DNA from: Paraspadella gotoi
Lineage: Eukaryota > Chaetognatha
Length of the DNA: 64,000 bases
Assembly: GCA_051294375.1 (NCBI GenBank)
Contig: CM119267.1
Location: 689,601-753,600, forward strand
Direction of reading: 5' to 3'
Part shown: piece after piece, positions 1 through 10,315 of the stretch
How the letters are laid out: the number at the start of each line of letters is the position of its first letter
How positions within the stretch are numbered: position 1 is the stretch's first letter
Program-made: the position numbers and the translations under genes
Notes under the pieces: model-generated
The model's input: the letters and a program-made list of their open reading frames with translations, nothing else
Told to the model about the DNA's origin: nothing
The model's database searches: none

Positions 1-189
1 ATTTTTCGATTTTTTTAATATAATATTAACTCCGTCGAGAGCGCGAGCCTGTCTTGGCTCTTTTTCGTGTATTTATTCTTCTTAAATAACGCCCGCATCT
101 CTCTCTTAAGTCCTTAACCCACGAAATATCAAAGTGTATTTTTGGTTTTTTTTTAGGAGTTGAGAAAAAGGTGAAATTGAGTCAAGGTC

Positions 190-599
190 NNNNNNNNNNN
201 NNNNNNNNNNNNNNNNNNNNNNNNNNNNNNNNNNNNNNNNNNNNNNNNNNNNNNNNNNNNNNNNNNNNNNNNNNNNNNNNNNNNNNNNNNNNNNNNNNNN
301 NNNNNNNNNNNNNNNNNNNNNNNNNNNNNNNNNNNNNNNNNNNNNNNNNNNNNNNNNNNNNNNNNNNNNNNNNNNNNNNNNNNNNNNNNNNNNNNNNNNN
401 NNNNNNNNNNNNNNNNNNNNNNNNNNNNNNNNNNNNNNNNNNNNNNNNNNNNNNNNNNNNNNNNNNNNNNNNNNNNNNNNNNNNNNNNNNNNNNNNNNNN
501 NNNNNNNNNNNNNNNNNNNNNNNNNNNNNNNNNNNNNNNNNNNNNNNNNNNNNNNNNNNNNNNNNNNNNNNNNNNNNNNNNNNNNNNNNNNNNNNNNNN
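190..599. other. Assembly gap (410 N)
   Basis: Run of N. Other N runs lie at 11388-11412, 27211-27680, 27999-28388, 28477-28811, 29800-29949, 33696-33705, 38921-38930 and 50134-50233. Most of them sit inside or beside tandem repeats, so copy number in those arrays is uncertain. Long open frames that cross these gaps are artefacts. Confidence 0.98.
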
Positions 600-2969
600 C
601 TTTCGAAAGTCTCTAGACGGACGGAGCTTCGTGAGTCGACGCGAATATATAACAACTTTAGGCATTTGGAGCGACGGTCAAATCTGTTCAAGACTGTCTC
701 CCTGCGCGCCGCAAGGCGGGCGGTTTCTCTTGTACACACGGCCGGTTCCAGTAAGAATTGGTTGAGAGAAATCGTCGGGAACTCCAAATTTTTTCGGCAT
801 TCGGTAACGAAGGTTTACTTGTTTGACCACCGTCTTCCTCTTTAGGCGGGCAAGGACCTTACCGAAACCCCTTTAAGTACATACCTGACCTTATGGTTGC
901 GTCCCAATTTTCTTTGGCAGGAGAATTGGTTTGTGATCATTTGGTAATTGTACGTCTCATTTTTGTATTTTCTCCCTTTAAAATAAGAAAGCAGGAGCTG
1001 GAATAAGGGAGCCAGCGCAACGAGGGGATTACCATGTTATTGCTGGTTTTATTTTTTGGCAGGGTTTGAGGGTCTCGCCCCATCCGTTGTCTCTTAGTTT
1101 TACCTTGCCGTAGTTATTCTCGTTGCAACGGCAGACGGATGCTTAAAATAAAATTACCAATAAAGTAAGTTCCTATTATTGCATCCAGGTTCAGAACTGA
1201 TTTTGTTTTTTAGTGTATCGATTTTTTGGTCTATGTATTTTTCGGGTTTAGTATTTTGATAGGAATTGATTTCGTTTTTAGGTTTAGTTTAATATTTTTT
1301 ACTTTGCCAACCTACTACGACATTAGGTAGATAAGGTATTTTAATTCTTTTTGATTTTCAGTGTATATTTCAAGAAGATTTCGTTTACAAGATTTCGACG
1401 GCAAAGATTTAGTGCAGATTGATCCAAGATTTAGTATTTTTTTATATACGCTCTCAATTTACTATTTTTTCCCGTAGGCTCAGTCTAAGGTTTTTCGTGT
1501 CGTAGTATGGTTGTGCGTCTCTAATATTTTTTTGGTAAGGAGACGGACATGCGAGATCTTCAGAGATTCGTCTTTCGCATCGGAGGCTTCATCAAGGATC
1601 GTTGAAGGATGACTGGGGAGTATGCCTTGATGTGCCTGAAGTATGTGTCGATCCTTTATGGCCACCTGCGGTGAGAAAAATTTGAATTTTTTGAGATTTG
1701 TGTCGTCTCTGGTTGTCGTGGATTATGAAAGGCACCTTTGGGCCTCGCCAGCTCGTTGAAGATCGAAGGGTTGATATCGTGTCTAGCCAGTTCGATATTA
1801 ACTTCGAGATCCGATTTCGTTCCTGCGGGGGGCAGAAAGTTGCGATTTCGGTTAAACGTGGTATATCGTTTACCAAATCCGACAACCATAGAATTATTCT
1901 TTTACCTTTTCGGTTCCATCTTTGATTCGAATTGGTCGGCGGTGCCGTATCGTCCTCACGATTCGGGCTTCCATTAAAATTCACGCTTCTTTCCTTTAGT
2001 TGGCTACTTTCGGAAGTCGCGGTGTAATATATGTCGAAACCGGAGATCGGCCACCGGGGTCAGTTACAACCGGTCTTCGCGCTTCGACCTAAGTTAAATT
2101 AATCGGTTTAAAGTCGGCCACCGGGGCAGTCAGTAAACCGGCTTTAACTCGATAAAGATTATTAAACTTGTTATTAGTTATTTTGTAGTTATATGCCCGA
2201 AGTTAGCTTGCCAAAAATCATATATTGTTAGTCAGTCAGTTAGTCAGAAATATTTTAGCTCCCTTTCGTCTTCATTCCCCCTGCCTTGTGTCAATTTTTT
2301 TTATAGGGCCATTTGATTGTATCGTTTTTCAGTTAGCGGGCAAACGTTTTTAAAGTCAGAAACCAGGATTGACCAGTTTTTTAGTGTTTTTCTTTTTTGG
2401 ATTACGGTTGAAAACGGGTGTACTAATACACGCCGTACAGGGTTTATTTTTGTTTTCCTATTCGTAGTCAGAGACGTTCGTTTCGGCAATCGTCACACGG
2501 CGCTTCGCAATTCAGCAGAGTTGGTGAGCGGCACCTCCGGCCGTTTCGTGAACCGAGCGAACATACTTGTCTTCGTTTTCTGTTTTTGGGTGAAAAAATT
2601 AGTATTTAGATGTACGACAACCGTAGTTTATTATTACATCATGCTCGGTTTTTCTAAATCATTATTGTGTAACCCTACTGTTCTTTCTTTCAAACATGAT
2701 AACTTGAAGTACAATCAGCGTGTGGAAGAGGGTTGTCGCCGGTCAGTTTGTCGTCTGCCGTCGTCACCCGTCTGTCCGTTCAACCGTTCGTCAGTTTTTT
2801 GGAATATTTTGAGGTATTTGACAAGTAAGTCCTGGCGCATTTTGCATACTCAGCATTTTAAATTCTTCCTTTCCTCTTTCCATCCCCCTGCGACCGGATA
2901 TTTTGGATAGTTTTCTTTCTGGACATGCCCATGGTATTTGGTATGCTTGACATACCCAAATAGCGGGGG
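600..2969. other. No gene recognised; possible retroelement 3' interior
   Basis: The longest frames (minus 1592-1984, 130 aa; plus 2317-2910, 197 aa) have no recognisable domain and overlap other open frames of equal quality, so I do not call them genes. At 2041-2150 an imperfect direct repeat contains tcggccaccgggg twice. The stretch ends in a purine-rich run followed by TGTTACG (see the next entry), so it could be the 3' interior of a decayed LTR retrotransposon. This is inference only. Confidence 0.3.
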
Positions 2970-3850
2970 TGTTACGAAATAACTATCTCTAATATTCGAG
3001 GAAATCCAGCTTCTCTACCTTTCCCCGTTGCTCTTTTGCTCTTTATTATGACATCGAAAATGCCACCGTTCTAGCGATCGATACGACATCTTTAGGCTCT
3101 TCTTTTGTTTCTACTTAAGTACAGAATTCCGAAGGCAGTGTACAGCTGATTCTGATTGGTGCCCGTGATTTCGATAGATTTCGATTAAGATTTTAATCGA
3201 ATTCTGGCCACGTGGCATCTTCAGATCTCAAAGTTGTCACTGGGTTTTTAAGTTCTTTTCAGAGCATTAGAAACTCTTATTCAGATATCTCGGAATCTTA
3301 TTTTTTGTGATCGCTGGTTTGGTGGACTTTTCTATGAAGAGAAGCATCTCTTTTTATATTTATTGGCTTCAGAAACAAGTAAGAAAGACACTTTAAATTT
3401 ATATATATTTGCTGAGTTTGTGATAAATGTTTTGTTATTCTTTGCCCAGGACTCTAACTACAATCAAGCAACTACAACTACTTTACAGATTTACATCTAC
3501 ATTCGTCAAGTCCTGGGCTTCGTAGATCGTCGTCCTTTCGGCCTTAGCCGACGTCATCTACCGAGACTTTGTCGTCATCATCTCCAGGCGTTCTGACCGG
3601 CGCCATCGTTCTTCTGCGCCATTTTATACCCGATTTCATCTGTCTTCAATGCGCAGAATTAGTCCAGTCAGTTAGAATGTCAAAGACGCCACTTCTCCGA
3701 ACTTAGTTCAATACAGATAACTTGAAACTAAAAACTTGTCTCTTCTCTGTCGTCAGAGGTAGATTCCGACTCTTCCTCGCTCCTTCAAATTCGATCTTTC
3801 AACTTTTTTAAATATTTAGATCAAAGATTATTCCACATGTTGAATAAAGT
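2960..3850 (+). mobile_element. Possible LTR start after a polypurine tract
   Basis: At 2962-2976 the sequence reads AGCGGGGG followed by TGTTACG, the arrangement expected of a polypurine tract abutting the 5' TG of a 3' LTR. TGTTACG is a common start for Ty3/gypsy LTRs. I could not find the matching CA end or a second LTR copy in the window, so the right boundary is only a guess. No coding region is seen here. Confidence 0.25.
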
Positions 3851-4329
3851 AGAAATAAGAAAGTTGTTTTGGTAAAAGGGGTATAGAAAATTGGTTATCA
3901 GTTGATTGTACATACATTTGCGCTATATTCAAAACTCAAAGTATAAATTTTTATTGAAAAGCAGAATATTCATTATTTTGTTTGAGCCTTAGGTTTTAAA
4001 AAAGGATAAAAAAATATTAACTTGAAAACAAATGAAAGAAAAAACGTGTTTCTTTTTCGCTCAGGTCAACCCGCAGTTCAGAGTGAAAAAAAAAGGAGAT
4101 AGAGAGAGAGAAAACATTTTCCTCCATAAAAACAGGTTTCAAAACTGATCGCGTAGAAAAGGACCTGGACCAATCACCGTCGTTGAGTATCTTTTCAACC
4201 AATCAGGAGTCGCGATCCTGAAACCGGGAGGGTCGACAAGTCGGCGAGAATGTCGAGAGTGTCTGGAGATTTTTAATCTGACTTCAATCAATCAAGTCAT
4301 TGTGATTCGTGAAGAGTAAGAATGAGGTT

Positions 4330-4595
4330 CAACATCACAGAATTAGGGAGACATGTGGAATTGTGGATAAGGCGCTAAGTGGGCTGAAGATGACTATCCG
4401 TAACTTTTATAACCCCCTCCAACTGCTATGGAACGGGTCCTGGGCTTGGAACCAGGCTTGAGCGCTCGCCACGCCCTACAGGCGGCTTACGGCCGTCCTC
4501 AGGCTTCCGGCAGGGTAGGTACCGCGTTAGGATTGAACCATGTACCTAGTGGTCATGAGCTGATGGGTTTACTCAATGAGCCACCGGGTCACAAC
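4330..4595 (-). repeat. tRNA-derived SINE-like sequence
   Basis: Read on the minus strand from about 4592, the sequence has a box-A-like stretch (GGTGGCTCATTGAGTAA) and, about 40 nt further, a box-B-like GGTTCAATCCT. This is the spacing of an internal RNA polymerase III promoter. It does not fold as a full tRNA by eye, so I call it a tRNA-related SINE head and not a tRNA gene. Confidence 0.45.
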
Positions 4596-4669
4596 TGAAA
4601 GTGGCATGCTTATAGGCGGGGTGAACCTAAGCAATGCAATGCCCGACTACAGACATGATCCGTTCCGTC

Positions 4670-5426
4670 TCAAAACTCAGAAACAGTCACGTTTTTTTAA
4701 AAATAATTGACGAAAGGAATTCAATCCCTTTTTACAGAATCTTCTGTTTGAAAAATCAAACGGGATTTCTTTCTCACCTCTGAGGCAACCAAGGATCTTT
4801 TAGAAAGCAAATAGAAAGCTAATACTATTAATAGAATTAAATCACATTAAAGGCTGAAAACTGAAAACTCAGAAACAGTCACGTTTTTTTAAACATAATT
4901 GACGAAAGAATTCAATCCCTTTTTACAGAATCTTCTGTTTGAAAAATCAAACGGGATTTCTTTCTCACCTCTGAGGCAACCAAGGATCTTTTAGAAAGCA
5001 AATAGAAAGCTAATACTATTAATAGAATTAAATCACATTAATGGCTGAAAACTGAAAACTCAGAAACAGTCACGTTTTTTTAAACATAATTGACGAAAGG
5101 AATTCAATCCCTTTTTACAGAATCTTCTGTTTGAAAAATCAAACGGGTTTTCTTTCTCACCTCTGAGGCAACCAAGGATCTTTTAGAAAGCAAATAGAAA
5201 GCTAATACTATTAATAGAATTAAATCACATTAAAGGCTGAAAACTGAAAACTCAGAAACAGTCACGTTTTTTAAACATAATTGACGAAAGGAATTCAATC
5301 CCTTTTTACAGAATCTTCTGTTTGAAAAATCAAACGGGATTTCTTTCTCACCTCTGAGGCAACCAAGGATCTTTTAGAAAGCAAATAGAAAGCTAATACT
5401 ATTCAAAGAATTAAATCACATTAAAT
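4670..5426. repeat. Four-copy tandem array, about 192 bp unit
   Basis: Units begin with aaaactcagaaacagtcacg at about 4670, 4864, 5056 and 5247, so the period is 191-194 bp. The copies are almost identical, with single-base indels in poly-T and a few substitutions. Each unit carries aaccaaggatctttt and ends in attaaatcacattaa. There is no open reading frame. The high identity implies recent amplification. Confidence 0.9.
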
Positions 5427-5855
5427 GCAAGACAAAAATCCCTCACTTGATCGATTCTTATTCGATTTGAAAGCGACTGCCTTATAAGGAGATGGCGGCG
5501 ACACATTCGTCAATTAGAAAAAAGACAGAGCTATTTATCTGATGAGTTTGTTATGAGGTTTGACAAGTGACTAATTGCTACCAGCATCAAAAGTGTAGTC
5601 AACGTCGCCACCGACGAAGAGAAAGTCACGCCTACTGGTAATGGGTATTAGATAATACAAAAAATAAATATAACTATAAATATTTACCAAAAAAATCAAA
5701 TATTTTATAATTATAAAATATATTCTAAAATAGTAGAACAAGTTTTTCATTTTAATTTGTATCGATTTCTATTTGTGAACTTTCATGGAAATGACTCATG
5801 AGGGCCCAAAAAAAATGTATTTAGTATCACTTTCTTCTTTTTCTTTTTTCCTTAA
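5427..5855. other. No gene seen
   Basis: AT-rich intergenic sequence between the 192-bp array and the left LTR. No ORF, tRNA or repeat is recognisable. Confidence 0.6.
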
Positions 5856-5859
5856 CTAT

Positions 5860-6250
5860 CGTTGACGTTTAGTCAGATAACGAGGGTAAATAATAAGTGG
5901 CAAAGTATTTGGTTGAGAATAGTTTATTAATGACGGACAGTGATTAAGGTGATGACATAGGTAACGATGACACGATGACAAAGGTTAAGACAAAGGTGAT
6001 GACAATATTAAACGGTTCAATAATTATTTGAAGAAGAGTTCTTTCTTGAGTTTGGGTGTAAAGGTGAATGCCTAGAGTTCTCTTCGCAATTTTGACCATC
6101 AATCCCTCCGTCGGTTCCTCTGTCGATCATTGGTAAATCTAAGGTTGAAGTAAGGTCTGTGATTCGTCAGCATTCTGATGATTCGTGAAGGAGACGAGCA
6201 ATCACATCACTAGGGCAACCAAGTCCGTTTATAGGTCCATTCCGTTGATG
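5860..6250 (-). repeat. 3' LTR of the element
   Basis: This 391-bp direct repeat matches 8620-8855 and 9524-9678 with a few substitutions. The polypurine tract lies immediately upstream in the minus-strand sense. Confidence 0.85.
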
Positions 6251-7039
6251 TCACCCCCTCTCCAGTCGACGAGGGCGGTGGGTCTTAGAACACCAGACGA
6301 GTCTTTGCTGGTGTCCATCTACACATCTCCAGGTGTGTGGGTGCGAGTAGTCTAACAGTTCTTTGTCCTGAAATGGCATGGGTCTGACAGGATAATGATG
6401 GTATATGTTTTCTGGTCTTGAGAAGAGCAGCAGTGGTCTTTGATGAGGTGGCTCAATTTTCAGTTCAATTAGTTTGGGAATATTCCTTTGGCTTGTCAAA
6501 TGTTGATTTGCTTGTAAGTGGTGCTCAAATGGGTTTTTCCAATCACGGGAAGGCGGTTTACACTGTAGGTTAAATGAGTATGGTCTGGGGCGTGGCTTGA
6601 AATGCATTGGTTGGATAAAAAGCTTTTTATCAAATTGGGCAAAATCTGAAGCAAGGGAATTAATCTTTTCTTCTAAAGCTTTTATTTGGGCATTTTGAGT
6701 GGGGCAAACTTGATGAGTCCCTGAATTATGTTGAGAGGGGTAAAATTTAGGTTTATTATTGTTGATACAGCTCTCTTTACTTTGATTTTTGCTGTTATCT
6801 GAGCTATTTTCTTTTGTTTCTTTGGCCTCATTTTTGTAAGTTGTGATTTTATTGTAAAATTTTGGAATTTCCTGTTCATTGTGATCTCTTTTCTCTTGGG
6901 CATTAGCACTGAAACTTTGGTGAAAAGAAACAAGTGCATCCAATGTATCATTAAGAGCCTTAACCAGCGTTGTGAAGTCTGGAATGTTGGTGCCATTTTC
7001 TACTGTGGGTTCCTCTGTTTGTGATGCTGAATTGGACAT
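6251..7039 (-). CDS. LTR-element ORF2 (262 aa), in frame after a TAA
   Basis: It lies in the same frame as ORF1, separated by one TAA and five codons. Its N terminus (MSNSASQTEEP) repeats the C terminus of ORF1 (SNSASQTEA), so the junction is a short peptide duplication with a stop between the copies. Residues about 20-60 could form an amphipathic helix; the middle is N/K/S-rich and the end is proline- and basic-rich. The TGA stop is the last three bases of the polypurine tract and directly abuts the 3' LTR. It may be a read-through extension of ORF1, a separate protein, or the remnant of a longer polyprotein. No enzyme motif is seen. Confidence 0.5.
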   Translation of the reverse strand: MSNSASQTEEPTVENGTNIPDFTTLVKALNDTLDALVSFHQSFSANAQEKRDHNEQEIPKFYNKITTYKNEAKETKENSSDNSKNQSKESCINNNKPKFYPSQHNSGTHQVCPTQNAQIKALEEKINSLASDFAQFDKKLFIQPMHFKPRPRPYSFNLQCKPPSRDWKNPFEHHLQANQHLTSQRNIPKLIELKIEPPHQRPLLLFSRPENIYHHYPVRPMPFQDKELLDYSHPHTWRCVDGHQQRLVWCSKTHRPRRLERG

Positions 7040-7054
7040 TGTGGGTGCTAGTTT

Positions 7055-7966
7055 TTAAGCTTCTGTCTGTGATGCAGAATTAGACTTTATGGGAGTTAAT
7101 CCTTCCGGAAGTTTGTAGTCAGAAGTTTGCGTTTCTGCATCTTTCTTAGTACTGGTAGGTCCTAGAGAGTCAATACCGATATCCTTTACGGAATTTACTG
7201 AAATTTTTATGAGAGAGTCTTTTTTTTCAGGCAGGTTTTTAGTTTCATCTTCTTTTTCTCCATCTTCTTTGCTTTCTTTATTTTTACTTTCTACTTTATC
7301 TGGATTTTTTACTTTTTCTGGATATTTGATCCTACAAGCAGCAAGAAATGCTCTCAGATCCTTCTTCTGACATATTTCTTTTGCCTCTTCTGTTTCCATC
7401 TGTATCCTTTTTTGTTCAGCTTCTTTTTCTTTTCTTTCACTTTCTTTTTCTTTTCTTTCTCTTTCTTTTCTTTCTCTTTCTTTTCTTTCTCTTTCTTTTC
7501 TTTCAATTTCTTCTATTTTGTTGAATTCCTGTTTCTTTTCTTTTAATAAGCGATGGAACTCAGCATTAAAACAACGAGCATCAACAGTTGAGTCAAACTT
7601 GAGGCAGAGCAAAAAATCTTCTTCTTGCCTTTCAAAAATGTTATCTCTTGACATGTAAGTCCATGGCTTAGTAAAGGGTTCAATTGAAATGTCATGAGAT
7701 GCTTTTGGACCTCTAAATGACAAGCGGGCCTGCTTTGTTTTTCTATTTTGAAAAAGCTTGACAATTCCTTTGTAGGGGCCATCAATGGTGCTCATGAATG
7801 AACGTGTACAAGGGGTTGAGTTTTGAAAATATGTGAGAAAAGCCTCTTTTACAATTATTTTATTTTCATCGGCTGATGGTGAGGGGAGAGAGAAGGGTGG
7901 AGGGCGGGAAATGAGCTTTAAGGCGACTTTTTCAAATTGTACTTGAATTCTTTCAGTTGACGCCAT
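7055..7966 (-). CDS. LTR-element ORF1 (303 aa): PH-like region, coiled coil, TQT motif
   Basis: This is the first ORF inside the LTR element, starting with an ATG in good context. Residues about 55-150 look like a PH/WH1/RanBP1-type fold, with a typical ending (LCLKFDSTVDARCFNAEF). They are followed by a strongly charged KERERKERER coiled coil at about 150-205. The C-terminal part is acidic and contains AETQTSD and SNSASQTEA, both resembling dynein light chain LC8-binding TQT anchors. The product may act as a Gag-like structural protein, but no capsid or zinc-knuckle motif is seen. The stop is TAA. The same frame stays open beyond it after five codons (see the next ORF). The fold call is by eye and unproven. 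Confidence 0.6.
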   Translation of the reverse strand: MASTERIQVQFEKVALKLISRPPPFSLPSPSADENKIIVKEAFLTYFQNSTPCTRSFMSTIDGPYKGIVKLFQNRKTKQARLSFRGPKASHDISIEPFTKPWTYMSRDNIFERQEEDFLLCLKFDSTVDARCFNAEFHRLLKEKKQEFNKIEEIERKERERKERERKERERKEKESERKEKEAEQKRIQMETEEAKEICQKKDLRAFLAACRIKYPEKVKNPDKVESKNKESKEDGEKEDETKNLPEKKDSLIKISVNSVKDIGIDSLGPTSTKKDAETQTSDYKLPEGLTPIKSNSASQTEA

Positions 7967-8574
7967 TTTTTTGTTGTTGTTTCTATTTCTTACTCACGTG
8001 ATGATTCAATCTGGCGAGAGAGGAGAGAGAGAGAGAGAGAGAGGATCGATGATCTTTTTCGATTTTCTCTCGGATTCGGTCAACTGGGCAGCAAGGATTT
8101 TCGAGAGGAGAGGGAGAACGATCGATTCGATTTTCTTTGTTTGGGAGGGATGCTGGGTCACGTGACGACGTAGTCCAAAGCACGAGGAAGGGAGAGCGTG
8201 GGAGATATAGAATTGGTTTTTTTTGTTTTGTTTTGTTTTTTTTTTGGCTTGAATTTGAACGGAGGGGGAACAGTTTGAAATTTAGGGAAATAGTACGTTT
8301 TTTGGGGTGGGGGCCGAGAGGGATTTTTAGTTTGATTTCGTTTTTGTTTTTTTTTTTTTGCACTCAGGCTACGTTAGTACGCACTCCTGATTTCGCAAAA
8401 AGTTATTTCAAATATCAAAAGGGCTATTGAAGGAGAAAACTTTGTATTAATTTCTTTCTTTTTTTTTTTTTGTTTATATTTTTTTTTGTTTATAAGTTTA
8501 TTTGGGATTGAAGGAATTTTCTGGAACGGGAGTTAACGTAATTTTTCGAATAGGGTAGCGTAGTTTTTCAATTA

Positions 8575-8619
8575 AGTCTCTTCGGAGGAGTGGGGAGTCG
8601 AATCACGACGATGCCACCA
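8575..8619 (+). other. Primer-binding region matching the tRNA-Leu 3' half
   Basis: In plus-strand reading these 45 bases resemble the 3' portion of a eukaryotic tRNA-Leu including CCA: variable-arm agtctcttcggagg, a T-arm with GTCGAATC, then the acceptor strand and a terminal CCA. Base 8620 is the first base of the LTR. Hence on the element's coding strand, TGG directly follows the 5' LTR, as in a primer-binding site. The T arm has several mismatches to a functional tRNA. A second family in this window, at 25363 and 63843, has a better preserved version. Confidence 0.65.
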
Positions 8620-9678
8620 CGTTGACGTTTAGTCAAATAACGAGGGTAAATAATAAGTGGCAAAGTATTTGGTTGAGAATAGTTTATTAATGACGGACAA
8701 TGATTAGGGTGATGACATAGGTAACGATGACACGATGACAAAGGTTAAGACAAAGGTGATGACAATATTAAACGGTTCAATAATTATTTGAAGAAGAGTT
8801 CTTTCTTGAGTTTGGGTGTAGAGGTGAATGCCTTGAGTTCTCTTAGCAATTTTGACTATCCTCTATCTGGGATGGGGGTAATCTGGGTCTAACTAACGAA
8901 AAGAAAGAAAGTTGTTGGGGAAAAAGAAAGAAATTGAAAGTCCAGTTTCGGCGAGGGAAAGAGAGAAAAAATTTCGGCGAAGTAGGTAGAGCGGAAAAAA
9001 ATTGGCGGGAGTGGAGTTCAGAAAGAAAGCGGTCAGATAAAGGTTAAATAAGGATGTCAGAGAGCGGGTCAGAGAGGAAAGAGGGAAATGGGTGAGGTTT
9101 GTTATTGTGATGGTCAGAGAGAAAGAGGGAAATAGGTGAGATCTGTTTTGGTTAAGTCCCGGTTAGCAGCTCAGGGGTGAGAGGAATTGTTTGGGGATTT
9201 CTTTAGTGGTTAAGTAAGAGTAACACATTGGGCGCCACTCTATCTGGGATGGGGGTAATCTGGGTCTAACTAACGAAGGCGAAAAGAAGAAGGCAAAAAT
9301 GTAGGAAAACGTGTATCTACTACTAAAAAAAGGCAAAAAAGGTGTACAAAAAAATGGAGGGAAAATCGGAAGGAGCTGAGAGGAGAAAGTAAGAGAGAGA
9401 AGGTAAAAACGAGAAGTGAAAAACTGGGTGAGCCTCGAGCCCTGGGTGCTAGGAGGAGGAAGAGGAGGGTGAATGCGTGGCTGACGAGGCACGAGGCTCG
9501 CGCTCGGGCTGGTTTGGTCGTTGCCATCAATCCCTCCGTCGGTTCCTCTGTCGGTCATTTGTCAATCTAAGGTTGAAGTAAGGTCTGTGATTCGTCAGCA
9601 TTCTGATGATTCGTGAAGGAGACGAGCAATCACATCACTAGGGCAACCAAGTCCGTTTATAGGTCCATTCCGTTGATG
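8620..9678 (-). repeat. 5' LTR of the element, 668 bp longer
   Basis: This is a copy of the other LTR with 668 extra bases at about 8856-9523. The extra part carries its own direct repeat (ctatctgggatgggggtaat at about 8870 and 9240) around purine-rich sequence. Either this LTR gained an insertion or the 3' LTR suffered a deletion. Short open frames here are low-complexity and not convincing. Confidence 0.8.
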
Positions 9679-9908
9679 CTATATTTAAGAGAAGATACAA
9701 ATTTTAATTATTTCACTTTCGACGCGGTAATCGTATTTTGACAACCGCGATGTTCTTTTCCGTTTCTCAGATTTTCCGCTTTGTTTTCCGAGTTTGTCGC
9801 AGGAGGCGCTTCGGCCCGAGTCAAGTTCAAACTTGGACTTTCGGACAAAATGCTATCGTCGAAGGTGATACGCCTGTGAGACGTCTCTCTTTTGGAATGA
9901 AAGAAAAA

Positions 9909-10310
9909 AGTACTTTATTTAATTAAATATTACGTAATTTTATTACAATGATTCGCGAGATGAAACTTCATCGACCAAAGAACGCAGACCAAAATCCCGG
10001 TGGCGCCAGCGATCCCGGTCGCGACGAAGCTGAGCACGTCTCGAAAAAAGAGCCTGGGATCTCCGGGTGAAGGAGGCTATGAAGGTTGGAGATGTTGAAT
10101 CGCGACGATCTCGGCGCCGCCAGTGAATTTGTCCACTTGCTCCCTCTTCCCCACCCCAACCCACTCCCCCCCTCTATCTCTCTAATGCGCACCTCACCTT
10201 TTCACGGACTCCCAAAACATTAAAATAAAAACTAAAAATTACCTCTTCCGACTTTAATCCCTCTCGGCGACTCTCCGGCCAAATCTCCGTCTCCCGGTCA
10301 ACGTCATCAT
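9909..10310 (-). CDS. Possible small gene with one membrane segment
   Basis: GC-rich compared with its flanks. On the minus strand there is an ATG near 10222 reading MFWESVK that runs into AG|GTGAGG, a good donor. A downstream frame reads EQVDKFTGGAEIV, then a TAG, then a hydrophobic stretch (VLSFVATGIAGATGILVCVL) ending at a TAA near 9929. An AATAAA signal follows at 9915-9920. The frames cannot be joined cleanly, because the TAG intervenes and the second copy at 11413-11588 lacks one C at this point. This may be a small membrane-protein gene with a sequence error, a pseudogene, or part of the neighbouring repeat. I do not recognise the product. Confidence 0.25.
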
Positions 10311-10315
10311 TTTTA

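Larger units (their letters stand above)
5860..9678 (-). mobile_element. Complete LTR element without polymerase genes
   Basis: The element is flanked by a 4-bp target duplication CTAT (5856-5859 and 9679-9682). Two direct repeats act as LTRs: 5860-6250 (391 bp) and 8620-9678 (the same sequence plus an extra 668 bp at about 8856-9523). Both start cgttgacg and end gttgatg in plus-strand reading. On the minus strand the order is 5' LTR (8620-9678), a tRNA-Leu-matching primer-binding region (8575-8619), two in-frame ORFs, a polypurine tract (6251-6264, TGGAGAGGGGGTGA) and the 3' LTR. No reverse transcriptase, integrase or protease motif is visible in the 2.4-kb interior, so the element is non-autonomous (LARD-like) or encodes only a Gag-like product. 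Confidence 0.8.

Noticed and set aside
2317-2910. 197-aa plus-strand ORF
   Set aside because: Composition is that of translated T-rich noncoding DNA, with no domain and no supporting signals.
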